From Micrasema longulum (lineage: Eukaryota > Arthropoda > Insecta > Trichoptera > Brachycentridae): 64,000 nucleotides of DNA. Where the stretch lies: positions 1 through 64,000 of the forward strand of contig JAGVSM010003787.1 of the NCBI GenBank assembly GCA_022494885.1, read 5' to 3'. Under the pieces are notes generated by a model, which saw nothing but the letters and a program-made list of their open reading frames with translations, made no database searches and was not told the origin of the DNA. The position numbers and the translations under genes are program-made. The number at the start of each line of letters is the position of its first letter. Position 1 is the first letter of the stretch. This document shows, one piece after another, positions 35,365 through 45,124 of the stretch.

Positions 35365-35842
35365 TATATAAAACAATTATACGTACTTTTAGGCATATGG
35401 GTGTAAGGCGCTAACACTGACAGTGAAGATGGCTGAAATGTTGAACATTTTTGAACGAAAAGTACTATAAGGAATCTGCGGACTAGTGAGATAGAATAAT
35501 CAGTGGCGCATTTAGTATAACGAAAAACAGTAGAATACCGGGCCCCAAGCATCTCGGAACATATGAAGTTGCTAAGATTTAGATGGGCCGGACATGTCCA
35601 GCGAATGCCTGATTCACGTGTCCCTACAAGATTAATGAGTGAACACCCGGGTGGAAAGAGATTAGTGGGAAGACCCAGGCTGAGATGGGAGGATGGAGTG
35701 AGATATGATTCAGCGCAGTTTCTCCAGGTGGCAAATTGGAAGATAGAGTTGGAGGCGAAAGTTGTAATAGGCCAAAGCTCGATATGTGCTGTAGCGCCTT
35801 CGGAGAAAGAGAGAGAGAGAGAGCTTTTACATGACATATAGA
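35365..35842 (+). pseudogene. LINE reverse transcriptase C-terminus (RWAGHVQRM type)
   Basis: Begins in broken frames with YGCKALTLTVKMAEMLNIFE then RKVL, corresponding to YG.E.W.L...... L..FE+K+LR. An open frame at 35563-35841 continues with MKLLRFRWAGHVQRMPDSRV, then EHPGGKRLVGRPRLRWEDGV, then NWKIELEAK, the usual LINE C-terminal order (RW.GHV.RM, G.R..GRP..RW.D.V, NW...A.DR). It ends in a short GA repeat (35806-35822). The antisense frames over this region are shadows. Confidence 0.82.
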
Positions 35843-36047
35843 AAATAAACATTTAAGGGTTTCAAGCATCTTTAGAACTAATAAATATCCGTGGTGTAAA
35901 TATCTGTAAAATGCATGTTTAGACATGGTGGTGTTGGCATCTCTATAGCTCGCCATGTGATTTATGTATTTTTAAAAATACTATGTATATGCTATGGTGA
36001 TGGTGAAGGTGGAGGTGTATTTTAGTATTTGCATGTTGGTGTAGTGA

Positions 36048-36091
36048 GTGTCCTGATGAAGAAACGACTACGTTTCGATACCAGTAGACTC
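36048..36091 (+). ncRNA. Hammerhead ribozyme motif, family 1, copy E
   Basis: GTGTC (stem I), core CTGATGA, A, perfect stem II GAAAC-GACTAC-GTTTC, GAT where GAA is expected, stem III ACCAGT, A, GACTC (stem I partner). Upstream ATTTGCATGTTGGTGTAGTG and downstream AAATGCGGTAAGTGGTTATA are shared with the copy at 41368-41411. The third pair of stem II is A-T instead of G-C, a compensatory difference. Confidence 0.65.
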
Positions 36092-36149
36092 AAAAATGCG
36101 GTAAGTGGTTATATACTAATATTTACCAACATTTGTTAAAATAAATATT

Positions 36150-36245
36150 TATTTATTTATTTTATTCATACAAATTAACACAACACAAAAAAATACGTAT
36201 CCCTTATTCTATGGGGCCAAGAGTCCTGTGTTGAGTTGGAATACA
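36150..36245 (+). repeat. Short dispersed repeat shared with 62790-62880
   Basis: TTTATTTTATTCATACAAATT followed, after a variable gap, by GGCCAAGAGTCCTGTGTTGAG. The partner has TTCATTTTATTCACAATATA, then ACCAAAGTCCTGTGTTGAG. The type is unknown. It lies just after the family 1 ribozyme copy. Confidence 0.45.
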
Positions 36246-36295
36246 ACATTAAGAAAAGAAGAAGAAGAATGTATATTATTAAAAAATATACTATT

Positions 36296-36575
36296 CCATA
36301 TTCTTTTCAGGCTTTGCCTAGTAGGTGAATTAGTTCAGCCTGATGAATCTCACCTACATGATAGAGGTTTAAGCTCTTTAACTTCACTAAAGTCAACAGA
36401 TGAAAGAGTTGAGCAAATGAGGATGTTTAAACGTAGGCTTAATGGTAAATATTACACGGTGTGTAAAGTGGCCATTTAAACTTGTCAATAATGGAGCATA
36501 AGCCTTGTATATGCCTAGACTTCCATCTTTGCTTCTCATAAATGTTTTTCTTCTCTGTTGCGACAAATTTAGATT
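36296..36575 (-). repeat. Repeat family R-A, long reverse copy
   Basis: Collinear in reverse with 12165-12415: CTTTGCCTAGTAGGTGAATT, CAGCCTGATGAATCTCACC, TTAACTTCACTAAAGTCAAC, GGATGTTTAAACGTAGGCTT, ACACGGTGTGTAAAGTGGCC, GCCTAGACTTCCATC and TCTCTGTTGCGACAAATTT. The 83-codon frame on the forward strand is part of the repeat and is not conserved in other copies. Confidence 0.75.
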
Positions 36576-36579
36576 GAAA

Positions 36580-38282
36580 TAATCTTTGTTCAATTTATAT
36601 TTCCTAAATAAACTAGCCTAATGGCACCTCGCTGCATTTTTAATTGTGCCACACAAGTGGCTTAAAAAACTTTGACATAAAGCATGTAGACATCACTAGA
36701 CGCTTCCAGAAGACCATATCGCCAGCCGGCACTCAAGCCTCCGATAATGTTAATTCTGTGTCGTTAAATTCCACCAAATTCAGACAAAATATTGTTATCG
36801 TCCGCGGGGATCCACAGACAGACTTCCAATTTTTAGAATGAGTTCTTGAGAAGAACGTAAGGGGTAGTTTGGTTTAATTACAACAAAAATTGAAGTCCAA
36901 CATACGCAGCAGCCTCCAACGACAAGTTGATTGAAGGCGGGCCTGGTTTGGACACGTGCCTCTGAAGAGCTTTTTCTCGGGTGTCATTCTCTTTGCTAGT
37001 AAAATACGTGTCTCAAAATAGATTTAGATTCATTGAACGAAGGAAGTAAGGAATCGATAAAGTAATTTCAGGTTTGGTAATTAAATCACGTGTATGTATT
37101 AACCTGCTGAATATTAACCTTCCGACTATTTGTCGTATCACTGATACTTGACACCTCTAATGAATTTGTGTTAATTCCTGTTCGTATATTGTAAAATGAT
37201 ATATGGTTAGGTTAGACAATGATCGGTATTTATGAACATGGTAGAATTTAGTGAATACTAACAAGCAACCATCTATTATCTGTCATGAGTTGTGATAATG
37301 ATAGGCGGATTGAAATCTATTGTAGAAACAGAATAAAACAAGCACTTTGCCTATAATAGGCTTTCTGATTTTGATACTTATTTTATTTTGTTTGTAGTAC
37401 TTTTCAAACTGCAGTCTCGGGTACCGATACTCTGTTTACTTTCAAAAGATTTAGACGTTGGAAAAGAAAAAGTTACGAAGCTATATGTAGCAACTTTACA
37501 AAAGAGCCAATTACGGTTTTTTTTATTGATAAAAAACCTTCTTTATACGCAAGGTTTTGGCGTGATTCCTGCATAGTTAAAATAAAAACGAGATTTCCTA
37601 ATAAGTAGTTAAAAATAAAAACTTCAATTGGCTCTTTTATAAAATTTCTACATGTCGCTTGGAAACTTTTTTCTTTCCAGAGTCGATTTTTTTTTAAATT
37701 CAGGATCAGACTTACCAATTTGTGATTAATTGAAATAGGTGTATGTATATACATTGCATTATTTTATTTTATTTTATAAGGTAATCTAACAAAGACCCAT
37801 ACTAAAAAACGTATAATTCGAAGGTATTCGTCAAAACAATTTCACGTGCATATATCTTAAATCATAGAATTATAGAAAACAGATAGAATAACATTTGTGG
37901 TTTTTTTAAATATTTTTCTTAATTTCCTATACAGTTTATTACGAGTATAATACAATGTAAAATAAGTTGTGCGTGTGTACTTATTCACGAAAAACTTTTG
38001 CTTAGGAGATTATTCGCAAAAGTTGGGAGAGTATCATGAAAAATGTAAATTTTTGTAATTAAGCAGTATATATCATATTCCCGACACATGCAGGACATAG
38101 GTGTTTGGTATGTAGCATTTATTGAAAAAAAGACAGTTTAAATATAGCTCGATGTCTGATTATTGTTTTATTGAGAAGGTTAGTGTTTACTTAATAGTTT
38201 GATATTTTTATAATAAATTTTATATCGAAAACAACGCGGCGTTTTGTCAGGGGATCAAATTTTTTTAAATTTTTTTTATAAA
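36580..38282. other. Unannotated stretch
   Basis: No gene was recognised. It includes the foldback at 37453-37687 and AT-rich sequence around it. Confidence 0.4.
37453..37687. mobile_element. Foldback/MITE-like palindrome, about 235 bp
   Basis: The left arm (AAAGTTACGAAGC, ATGTAGCAACTTTAC, AAAAGAGCCAATTACGG; 37453-37520) pairs with the right arm (TTCAATTGGCTCTTTTATAA, TTTCTACATGTCGCTTGG, AAACTTTTTTCTTTCC; 37612-37687), with an 86 bp loop. The match is imperfect, so it is an old element. No target duplication was found. Confidence 0.55.
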
Positions 38283-38460
38283 AAAAGAAATATTTGCGTT
38301 CTTATGATTTACCCAAATATTTAATTTTGAGGGCCATTTTCAACGAGTTGTAAATAACTCACTATTAGAAAATGGAATCAAGTTGGGGTAGAGTGGGATT
38401 CGAACCACGGACCTTTGGTCCGTGAGTCCGAAACACTAGCCACGGGACCACAACCCGATG
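38283..38460 (-). mobile_element. tRNA-derived SINE, family B
   Basis: Reverse-strand head GGTTGTGGTCCCGTGGCTAG, then GACTCACGGACC-AAA-GGTCCGTG (an 8 bp perfect hairpin within the head) and box B GGTTCGAATCCC. The body is identical in most positions to 53860-54022. The 3' tail is CATAAGAACGCAAATATTTC. Confidence 0.85.
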
Positions 38461-38671
38461 ATTATGTTGTTATTTTTGTAATATTTATGTAAATGCTATG
38501 ACTAGGTTATTTTTTTTATATCAGTGATGAAGTTAACAATACATTTTATGTTGAGAGTGGATATTGACGATTCAAATAATATCATTGTATCAAAACAAGT
38601 TTTAATTTTTAAAAATCGGGTATAAAAACGAGCTCATAGAAAATGACTCGCAATTGGAGTCACGTCATTTT

Positions 38672-38795
38672 GACATACTTTATGCCCGTTGAGTGCGCTT
38701 CTAAAAAACATTGCTTACAAGTATGGCGCGGTAACGTAATGCATGCCGTTTGTCTCATCGGCCACGGGATGTCTCGTTTTAAGGTTATTCAAAAT
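38672..38795 (+). repeat. Dispersed repeat of unknown type, copy 2
   Basis: Partner of 30815-30960. The shared GGCGCGGTAACGTAATG block is CG-containing and stands out from the AT-rich surroundings. A 68-codon frame here (38643-38849) has no counterpart in copy 1. Confidence 0.6.
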
Positions 38796-38984
38796 ATGCC
38801 TTTTTTAAACCTTCATAAAAAATTTATAAGATATCCCAGCAAAAAATGACAATACCGTTGGCATCTTAATTTTGTGATTGTTTAATAAATAAAAATTAAA
38901 GTACGTTAAAATACATCATTGATGATTTAATTTAGAAAAGAACAAAAACGATTTTTTTTTAAATCTTTAAATATTTAGTATGTC

Positions 38985-39045
38985 TAAATGTTTGTAGACA
39001 AGGTCAGCCTTGCTACTCTCCCAACTTTTGCAAATAATCTACAAG
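38985..39045 (+). repeat. R-A terminal fragment
   Basis: TATTTAGTATGTCTAAATGT, TTGTAGACAAGGTCAGCC and TTGCTACTCTCCC match the R-A terminus (TTTGAGTATGTCCAAATG, then GTAGACAA). Confidence 0.5.
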
Positions 39046-39049
39046 GCAA

Positions 39050-41320
39050 AAGTTTTCCAATTTTTTAATTGAATATTTCTGTATTAAACGTTTTTGTTAA
39101 TCAAATAAGTAATTATTTTTCAGTATATCGAATACAGGCTAAAGTTAAATACATAAATCAAAAGTCCATTCAACCGTTTGGGCTTAAAGCTAGCAGCAGT
39201 ATCCCAAAATCCCTTAAAAGATATTGGTGACCTTTGGGCCAATTTTCCCGAAGCCCACACGAGATTACATTTATAACACCACGCTACTGAATAGCCATAG
39301 AGTTCATCTAAGGGTGCTGATTTTAATTAAATGGAAATATAATAAATATTTTATTTTTAAGGAAAAAAATTCCTCAAAGTAATTCAAAACAAGGTGAACC
39401 TAGGAAGTTTAAATCGAATCATTATACACCATGTTTCAGGATCAGAATGGAAAGTTTAAATTATCATCAATTTTATCAATGAAGTAGAACTAAGTTTTCT
39501 GTGAGGAATATTATATGTTTACATTTTTTTAAACATGTTTAAAATTAGGTTATTGAAGGTGATACTTTGAATTTTTAATTGAATATACACATTTTCGCAC
39601 ATTGATATCGATGTTAGTTTATACTGTCTCGGTATGTTTGCTATCGCGGCCCAAGATCAGATTCTGAAACATCAGAGAAATATTTCTCTTTGAATGTATC
39701 TTATTTTTTTTATTTTTCAAAAATTAATTAATTAATAAAAAAAAAACATTTTAACTAGAAAACGAAGTCAATCCTTAATCTGTCAGACAAGCATACCTTC
39801 TTAATTAAAGTTAAGTAAAATACCAGTTTGAAAAATGCCCCTGTCCAAAAAAAATACTGATATTTTAAAAAATGCGTTATGAAAAACGTTCCTTTGAAGT
39901 TTTGCGGTATGCCCCTGAAATACTATCAACAAATGTTTTTGATTACACTGTCTTAAAATGCAAAATAAATAACATTTGAGATTACGTTCTTAAAAAAATT
40001 TCTAACATGCGCGCCGTGCCCACACAAGCCCAAATTTAGATCCTTACGCGCAGCGCTGTGACTTCACATCACAACCTCTTCTCTGTTTGTCACAAACTAT
40101 TTCCGGTAGTTGAAAAAATGGGCTATCTACACACAGTTTTATATATTCTTGAATTCTTATACTTTATGCATAAGAATCCCTCAAAAGTACACAAATATCG
40201 GTTGTGGTAAAACTTTACATGACTTCGAGAACAAACCATAAGATGAGCATTCGCATTAACTTCCAAATATTTATCCCATTCGTGTCATTGAAATAAAACT
40301 AAAAATATATATTTTTTCAATGAGAATTTAAAGCCGTGTTGTCATAAATATGGAATCCACGTTTCATGCAATTTAGAGTACATCCGAAAATAAAATTTGA
40401 CTTCTCTTCCGGTAAATTTAAGTGCTCCATAAACGGCTTTCGCATCATTAACGGCCCTTTACTGTAACATCATTTAATAAAAGTATGGATACATTAATAG
40501 ATGTATGGAAAGATTATTTACGAAACGTATGGGAACATTTTTAAATTACATAGAGGTAATAAAAACACTTGCCTTTTCCAACAAAACTATTAAAAATAAT
40601 TATTATTTTATTCCACCTATTAACCATTTTTTTGTAAGTCTTTGTAACCTCTGTACTGCAGTTAGCATGGGTAATTTGGGAATAAAACACCTACCAACAA
40701 AAAAATGTTATTTTTTCTCTGTTGCATTGACATGTTTTTATACTTTAAAACTACTTTTAATTGCCTATATTGTATATGTATATAAAAGTATTATATTGCT
40801 GCAATTTATTTTGAAGGTGTTTTTTAAATTGACTTAAAATTATTGTCTTATATTTTGCTTAAAGATTCTTCCCATCGTTTCTTTGAATCCCTTAAAAATA
40901 TGTATGTGGTTATATATGTTTTTCCTTTTTTTTAAAATGTTATTACTATTTTATTTATTTTTTACATCTGAGCATGTTTTTCATTCTTTATTTTAACTCT
41001 CACTTTTAATTCCTTTCACAAATTTTCTTCATTTTTAATATTATTTCCATTTGTAAATACTAACTACAAACTACAAACTTTAAAATAACTTTTTTTACTT
41101 AAATTTTATTTTTTTAATAACTTCCATTTATGTTTTTTTTCCTTCTCTTTTTTATACTTTCATTAATAACCTTACATATAATAACTTAATAATATGTTAT
41201 GTATTAATAATATACTATGGAAACTTCACTGGTCCATTAGAGTTGAGTCTAACTGTGGAAAATTATAAAACTTTGTAACTGTACTGTATGTTTCCTAAAT
41301 AAAAGAAAATAAATGCAAAA
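39050..41320. other. Long unannotated stretch
   Basis: AT-rich. A 110-codon frame at 40505-40837 is rich in Ile, Leu and Phe and has no recognised motif. Positions 41240-41320 (GTAACTGTACTGTATGTTTCC, then an AAATAAAAGAAAATAAATGC end) look like a LINE 3' terminus, but no peptide supports it. Confidence 0.4.
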
Positions 41321-41367
41321 AAAATATTTTTTTAAATATTTGCATGTAACCACTTACCGATTTTTTA

Positions 41368-41411
41368 GTGTCTACCGGTTTCAAAACGTACCCGTCTCTT
41401 CGTCAGAACAC
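41368..41411 (-). ncRNA. Hammerhead ribozyme motif, family 1, copy B (core intact)
   Basis: Reverse strand: GTGTT (stem I), core CTGACGA, A, stem II GAGAC-GGGTAC-GTTTT (five pairs with two G-U wobbles), GAA, palindromic stem III ACCGGT, cleavage-site base A after GGT, then GACAC pairing back to GTGTT. Every conserved hammerhead nucleotide is present, making this the best candidate for activity in the window. Just outside lies a perfect 11 bp hairpin ACACTAACATG/CATGTTAGTGT (41417-41444). Confidence 0.8.
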
Positions 41412-41484
41412 TATTAACACTAACATGCAAATACATGTTAGTGTGGCTAGGTTATTAAGTACGGTAAGATTTGGTTAGTTTCCT

Positions 41485-41550
41485 CCTAAGGGGAGTTAAT
41501 CCAATATGCCTACAAACAATTGGATGAGCTCAAAACATTATTTATTCAGA
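41485..41550 (-). repeat. R-A terminal fragment, reverse
   Basis: CTCCTAAGGGGAGTTAATCC, GCCTACAAACAATTGGATG and AGCTCAAAACATTATTT are the reverse of the R-A terminal block. Confidence 0.5.
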
Positions 41551-42109
41551 TCAGTTCAATTCAGTTACCACCGCAACTCTCGTGCTTCATAACCAAATTA
41601 TGCATTTTATATAACATCTGATAACGAGGCATTACGTCGTTTTTTTCTGTCACCTCTTACTAGTATATAAGCTCTGTACATCAACAAGCAAAAAACATAC
41701 AAATTAAAATAAAAAATTATAAGAATATAAAGAATGGATACATTTGAACAAGTCTAAAACTAAACGCTTTTAATACGACGTCCCCTGGATTACATTCCAT
41801 TTTTGAAATCACCATTTACCCTTTCATCCCTGAAATAATTCTACCAAATATAGAAAAATAATGTTTGTGTGAAGCTATTGAGCCCACGATAAAATGTACT
41901 CTGGAATTCCAGAAATGTGAATAGGTTTGTCGTGTCACTTGTTTTGGATGTTTTAAATTGCGTGCGGTAGTACATAATAAAATGTAGTGGATATATTTAT
42001 AATTCACATTGGCTTCCATTTAATATAATATTCTCTATTTATATATAAACATATATAACTCAACATTCAAAACGGAAAGTCTTAATAAAATATTTAAGGT
42101 TCATACAAA

Positions 42110-42368
42110 AGACACTCTTTAGAAAATATATTCCACCATACGAATTTATAAAGAAGAAAAAATAAAAGAATTTGAGATGAATAAGTCACTCAGATACCAA
42201 AATAATATTAAACTTCCTAAATTCCACGCCAGCCATGGTCAAAATAACTTTGTCTTCAAATGTGTAAAAAATTATTATAATCTCTCCAATGAACTAAAAA
42301 CTATTAAAAATAATATATCAATAAATAAATTTCAAATAAATCTGAAGAAATTTTTTGAACACTTGTAA
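42110..42368 (+). pseudogene. LINE reverse transcriptase terminal peptide
   Basis: Reading frames give TLRKIYSTIR-like sequence, then MNKSLRYQNNIKLPKFHASH, QNNFVFKCVKNYYNLSNELK and INKFQINLKKFFEHL (42177-42368). The last two blocks match the usual LINE ending (Y...+N.L...+K, then FK..LK.+L). Only the last 80-90 codons are left. Confidence 0.55.
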
Positions 42369-42504
42369 AAACTGCATTAAATTTTAATTAGCATTAACGT
42401 ATTATTATTTTATGTTTTTTTCTTTATAAATCCTATGTTTTTTTTTCTCATGTCCTCGTTTATTCAAAATTATATTAACTCTTATAAATAAACAACTACA
42501 ACAG

Positions 42505-42600
42505 TGTAATTCATTTTCCAAGCACAAGAGTTAATTTATTTTTTTGGAGAGTTACAGTGATAACATTTACTAGATGTATGAAAGTAGATCTGTATAGAAT
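42505..42600 (-). repeat. Short dispersed repeat, possible LINE 3' hairpin end
   Basis: In reverse it carries ACATCTAGTAAATGTTATCA, then CTGTAACTCTCC and TTAACTCTTGTGCTT, matching 29865-29940. Confidence 0.45.
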
Positions 42601-42664
42601 TTTAAAAAAAACGTATAACTTTTATGAAATTCATAAGTATTTTTTTTTTTTAATAAGAAATATA

Positions 42665-42825
42665 AATATTGTCATCTTCTGTGGTTCAGTGGTTCCGGAT
42701 TTTGAGTTCGATTCCCGATGATAACACAAAAATTAAATGTGTTTTTTCTCAATAATGTGTGTTCAATGCTGTAATTCATCGCTGTAATTGGGCCACCTGG
42801 CCTGTTGTAGTACAAACAAATATAT
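42665..42825 (+). mobile_element. SINE family C, degenerate copy
   Basis: The head is shortened (CTGTGGTTCAGTGGTTCCGG) with box B GAGTTCGATTCCCGATG. The body has CTGTAATTCATCGCTGTAAT, GGGCCACCTGGCCTGTTGTA and GTACAAACAAAT, collinear with 26435-26610. Confidence 0.7.
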
Positions 42826-42892
42826 TATAAATGAGTTAATTTAAAATATTATTTTTTATTAAAAATATCTCATGAACACATTATACAAACCC

Positions 42893-43008
42893 TAAAATCT
42901 AAATATTTATTTTTGGGGGTAATTTTCAACGAGCTGTAAATAACTCGTTATTAGGAAATGGGAATTTAGTTGTCAAGAGTGGGGAGCTAACCTCAGACTT
43001 TTGATCCG
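42893..43008 (-). mobile_element. SINE family B, degenerate copy
   Basis: The body block AATTTTCAACGAGCTGTAAA, TAACTCGTTATTAGGAAATG and a shortened box B region (GAGTGGGGAGCTAACCTC) match the other family B copies in reverse. An R-A copy has been inserted or joined at about 43010, cutting off the head. Confidence 0.65.
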
Positions 43009-43009
43009 T

Positions 43010-43225
43010 TTGAGAAGTTTCAGCTGTTTTACTTCACAATGGTCAACAGACGGAAGCGTTGAAGAAATGTGGATGTTTAAACATGTAAAAAATGCTGAAT
43101 GTTAGGTGTAAATGTAAAGTGGCCACTTAAACCAGCCAATGACAGGTCATAATCCCTGATAAATGCGTAGACTTCCATATTCCCTTCTCAAAAATGTTTT
43201 CCCTCTATGTTGCAAATAAATTAAG
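43010..43225 (-). repeat. Repeat family R-A, reverse copy
   Basis: TTTCAGCTGTTTTACTTCAC, GGATGTTTAAACATG, GTGGCCACTTAAACCAGCC, AATGACAGGTCATAATCCC, GCGTAGACTTCCATATTCCC and TTCTCAAAAATGTTTTCCCT are in R-A order. The end is CTATGTTGCAAATAAATT. Confidence 0.75.
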
Positions 43226-43229
43226 AATT

Positions 43230-44150
43230 AAATTAATCATACGTGTACAATACACCTTGTTTTTTTTTATATTGTGGAAGAGCCAGGATCAGAAATTTCA
43301 CCATAAGCCCAAAACTCGGTTCTGTTTTGGCATTGTAACTGTCGAATAATTCTCTATATTAAGGAGTTAAGCACTCGTAGAATCCCCCGTAACTTTTATT
43401 GAAAGAATAATAAACCATAATGCAATGCTGCATTAGGGTTACAGGTACTTTTATTTCTCTAGTCTGAATCACCGCTCCATAAAATGTCAAAGTCGTTTGG
43501 TGGCGTCATTTGGATGTTATTTATATTCCCCGAGAGGTCGCCGTTAGAGGGTTTAGCGAATTTATTACGTAAATAATGACACATTTAAATAAACTGATAC
43601 GCATCGAAGCATATTTAAAACGTTTTATAGTCCCGTTTTTCGCTCCATTCACCATTGATAAGTTGATACCTGGCATATTATTTTATTTTTTTTGATACAA
43701 ATAGATTTGACTGTATTTAATATACTTATATTTTGTACCATTTAAGAAAAATATACATATTTTTTTTTCCTTTTAAAATTTTATTTGCACACATTGTTAA
43801 TTATTTTTATATCTAAATATGTTTTTTTTGTACAAAACTGCTGTGTTATATATTTAGTTTTTATGTAAAATAATACTTTTATTTTTAATTTTTTCACATT
43901 ATATTGAAATGTTTATATTATTTTAAGGTAAAAGGCACTGCGTGCCGTGCATGTTAATAAATAAATATCTCAGAGAACTAAAACAGACAATTGGTAAAAA
44001 CCAGCATTTTTAATAGATAGAAAATTTTTAGAAAACTAATTGTTTTTTGATAAGATTTCTCGGAACTTTTCAAAGAACCCTACTTTCCAACAGTCGTACC
44101 GATGTGAAATTTAGAATACATTTATTTATTAATACATTCATATCACATTT
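43230..44150. other. Unannotated stretch
   Basis: AT-rich. Positions 43930-43965 (AGGCACTGCGTGCCGTGC, then AATAAATAAATA) look like a LINE 3' end with a small hairpin, as at 9843-9877. No coding remnant was identified upstream. Confidence 0.4.
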
Positions 44151-44318
44151 ACAGGAATTCAAATATTCCACTCATAGAATTAAGAATAGTCCAGAAACCG
44201 CGTACGCACATCAAACAGAAGGCAACCAAACTACTCATAAATGTGTTGGTTTACGTTTTGACCCATTAGTTTCCTTGTAGACATCGCTCAGCACGCAACT
44301 CCTGATTCGAATTTAACC

Positions 44319-44399
44319 ATGCCATGTTGTGTCCTTTTAAAGTGTAGAAATACTGCAAGAATCTTAAAGAAACAGGGTGCAATCACATTTCATGTGTAA
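44319..44399 (+). pseudogene. Possible THAP-domain first exon relic
   Basis: Twenty-six codons begin M-P-C-C and continue V-L-L-K-C-R-N. After about ten mostly basic or small residues the frame ends in A-I-T-F-H-V and a stop. THAP zinc-finger domains (C2CH type, found in P-element transposases and many animal proteins) begin with a Met near two cysteines four residues apart (C4 and C9 here), followed about 14 residues later by F-H. The bases after the His codon are GTGTAA, which could be a splice donor. No second Cys-x2-His pair was found downstream. Confidence 0.4.
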
Positions 44400-44970
44400 T
44401 TAGCAAATGAATGTGTATGTCACAAATGAATTTCCTAAAAATTGAATTATTTTTCCATTTGTCAGAATGTTGAAGAAACAAAATGGAAATTTTGTTAGTG
44501 TTGCCAGGATAGTAACATTTTTTACCCTACTTTACTCATATAACAAGAGAAATAATGAAAATTGAACATCGGATTAAAAAACGCCGCGGTGGACATTTGA
44601 CCAACATTATCTTTAAAATATCAAATATTATTTAACATGATATAAAAATATCCGTTTTATGTAAAATAAAATTTGTTTATATTTAAAGTTGAAAGTTCAT
44701 TAATTCAATTACTCTTATTAAATGACCCTTTACCTATCTACTCTGTTGTGTCAATCAATATTTTCGAGTGCACAATAAAATTTTAGAAAAATTAACAAAT
44801 TGTTTTTTTTTTACCTTATATTTTTGTTATGGTTATATTCTTCGCGATCTGGTAATATTACGCGGTGACTTCAAGTATGCTTGCGGCAAAAGTGTGTCTA
44901 AGTGGGGAAATTATTGGACACAGTCCGATGTATTCTAATATGATTCTATGCTCCTTTTACTATATTCTTA

Positions 44971-45099
44971 TACCCGTATGCAGAGACAAACCTTAAGGTG
45001 AAGAAAGTACATCCTATTATCTTCACCTTCAGGTTATTCTCTGCATTTGAAATTAGAATGTACTTTCCTCACCTTAAGTTTTGTCTCTGCATACGGGTA
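44971..45099. mobile_element. 129 bp Harbinger-like MITE with TTA target duplication
   Basis: The arms (44971-45012 and 45058-45099) are nearly perfect inverted repeats of about 42 bp. They begin TACCCGTATGCAGAGACAAA and continue CTTAAGGTGA and GAAAGTACAT. TTA lies on both sides (44968-44970 and 45100-45102). The other copy of the host repeat has a single uninterrupted ATTCTTAATTCT at the same place (20046-20057). A three-base TTA/TAA duplication is typical of PIF/Harbinger elements. The internal sequence is only 45 bp. Confidence 0.85.
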
Positions 45100-45124
45100 T
45101 TAATTCTACGATTCCACTCTACTT

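Larger units (their letters stand above)
44155..45110 (+). repeat. THAP-like repeat, copy 2, interrupted by a MITE
   Basis: Collinear with 19280-20057 from AGAATTAAGAA to ACAGTCCGATGT and CTATATTCTTA. The 129 bp element at 44971-45099 splits its last bases. It contains the best version of the short cysteine-rich frame (44319-44399). Copy 2 has no hammerhead-bearing terminal repeats, so this module is independent of the family 2 ribozyme element that surrounds copy 1. Confidence 0.7.

Noticed and set aside
35343..35956. 169- and 110-codon reverse frames
   Set aside because: They are antisense shadows of the forward-strand LINE C-terminus at 35365-35842, which has clear family motifs.
40505..40837. 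110-codon forward frame
   Set aside because: Hydrophobic, low-complexity translation of T-rich DNA. No motif, no partner copy and no support as a gene.
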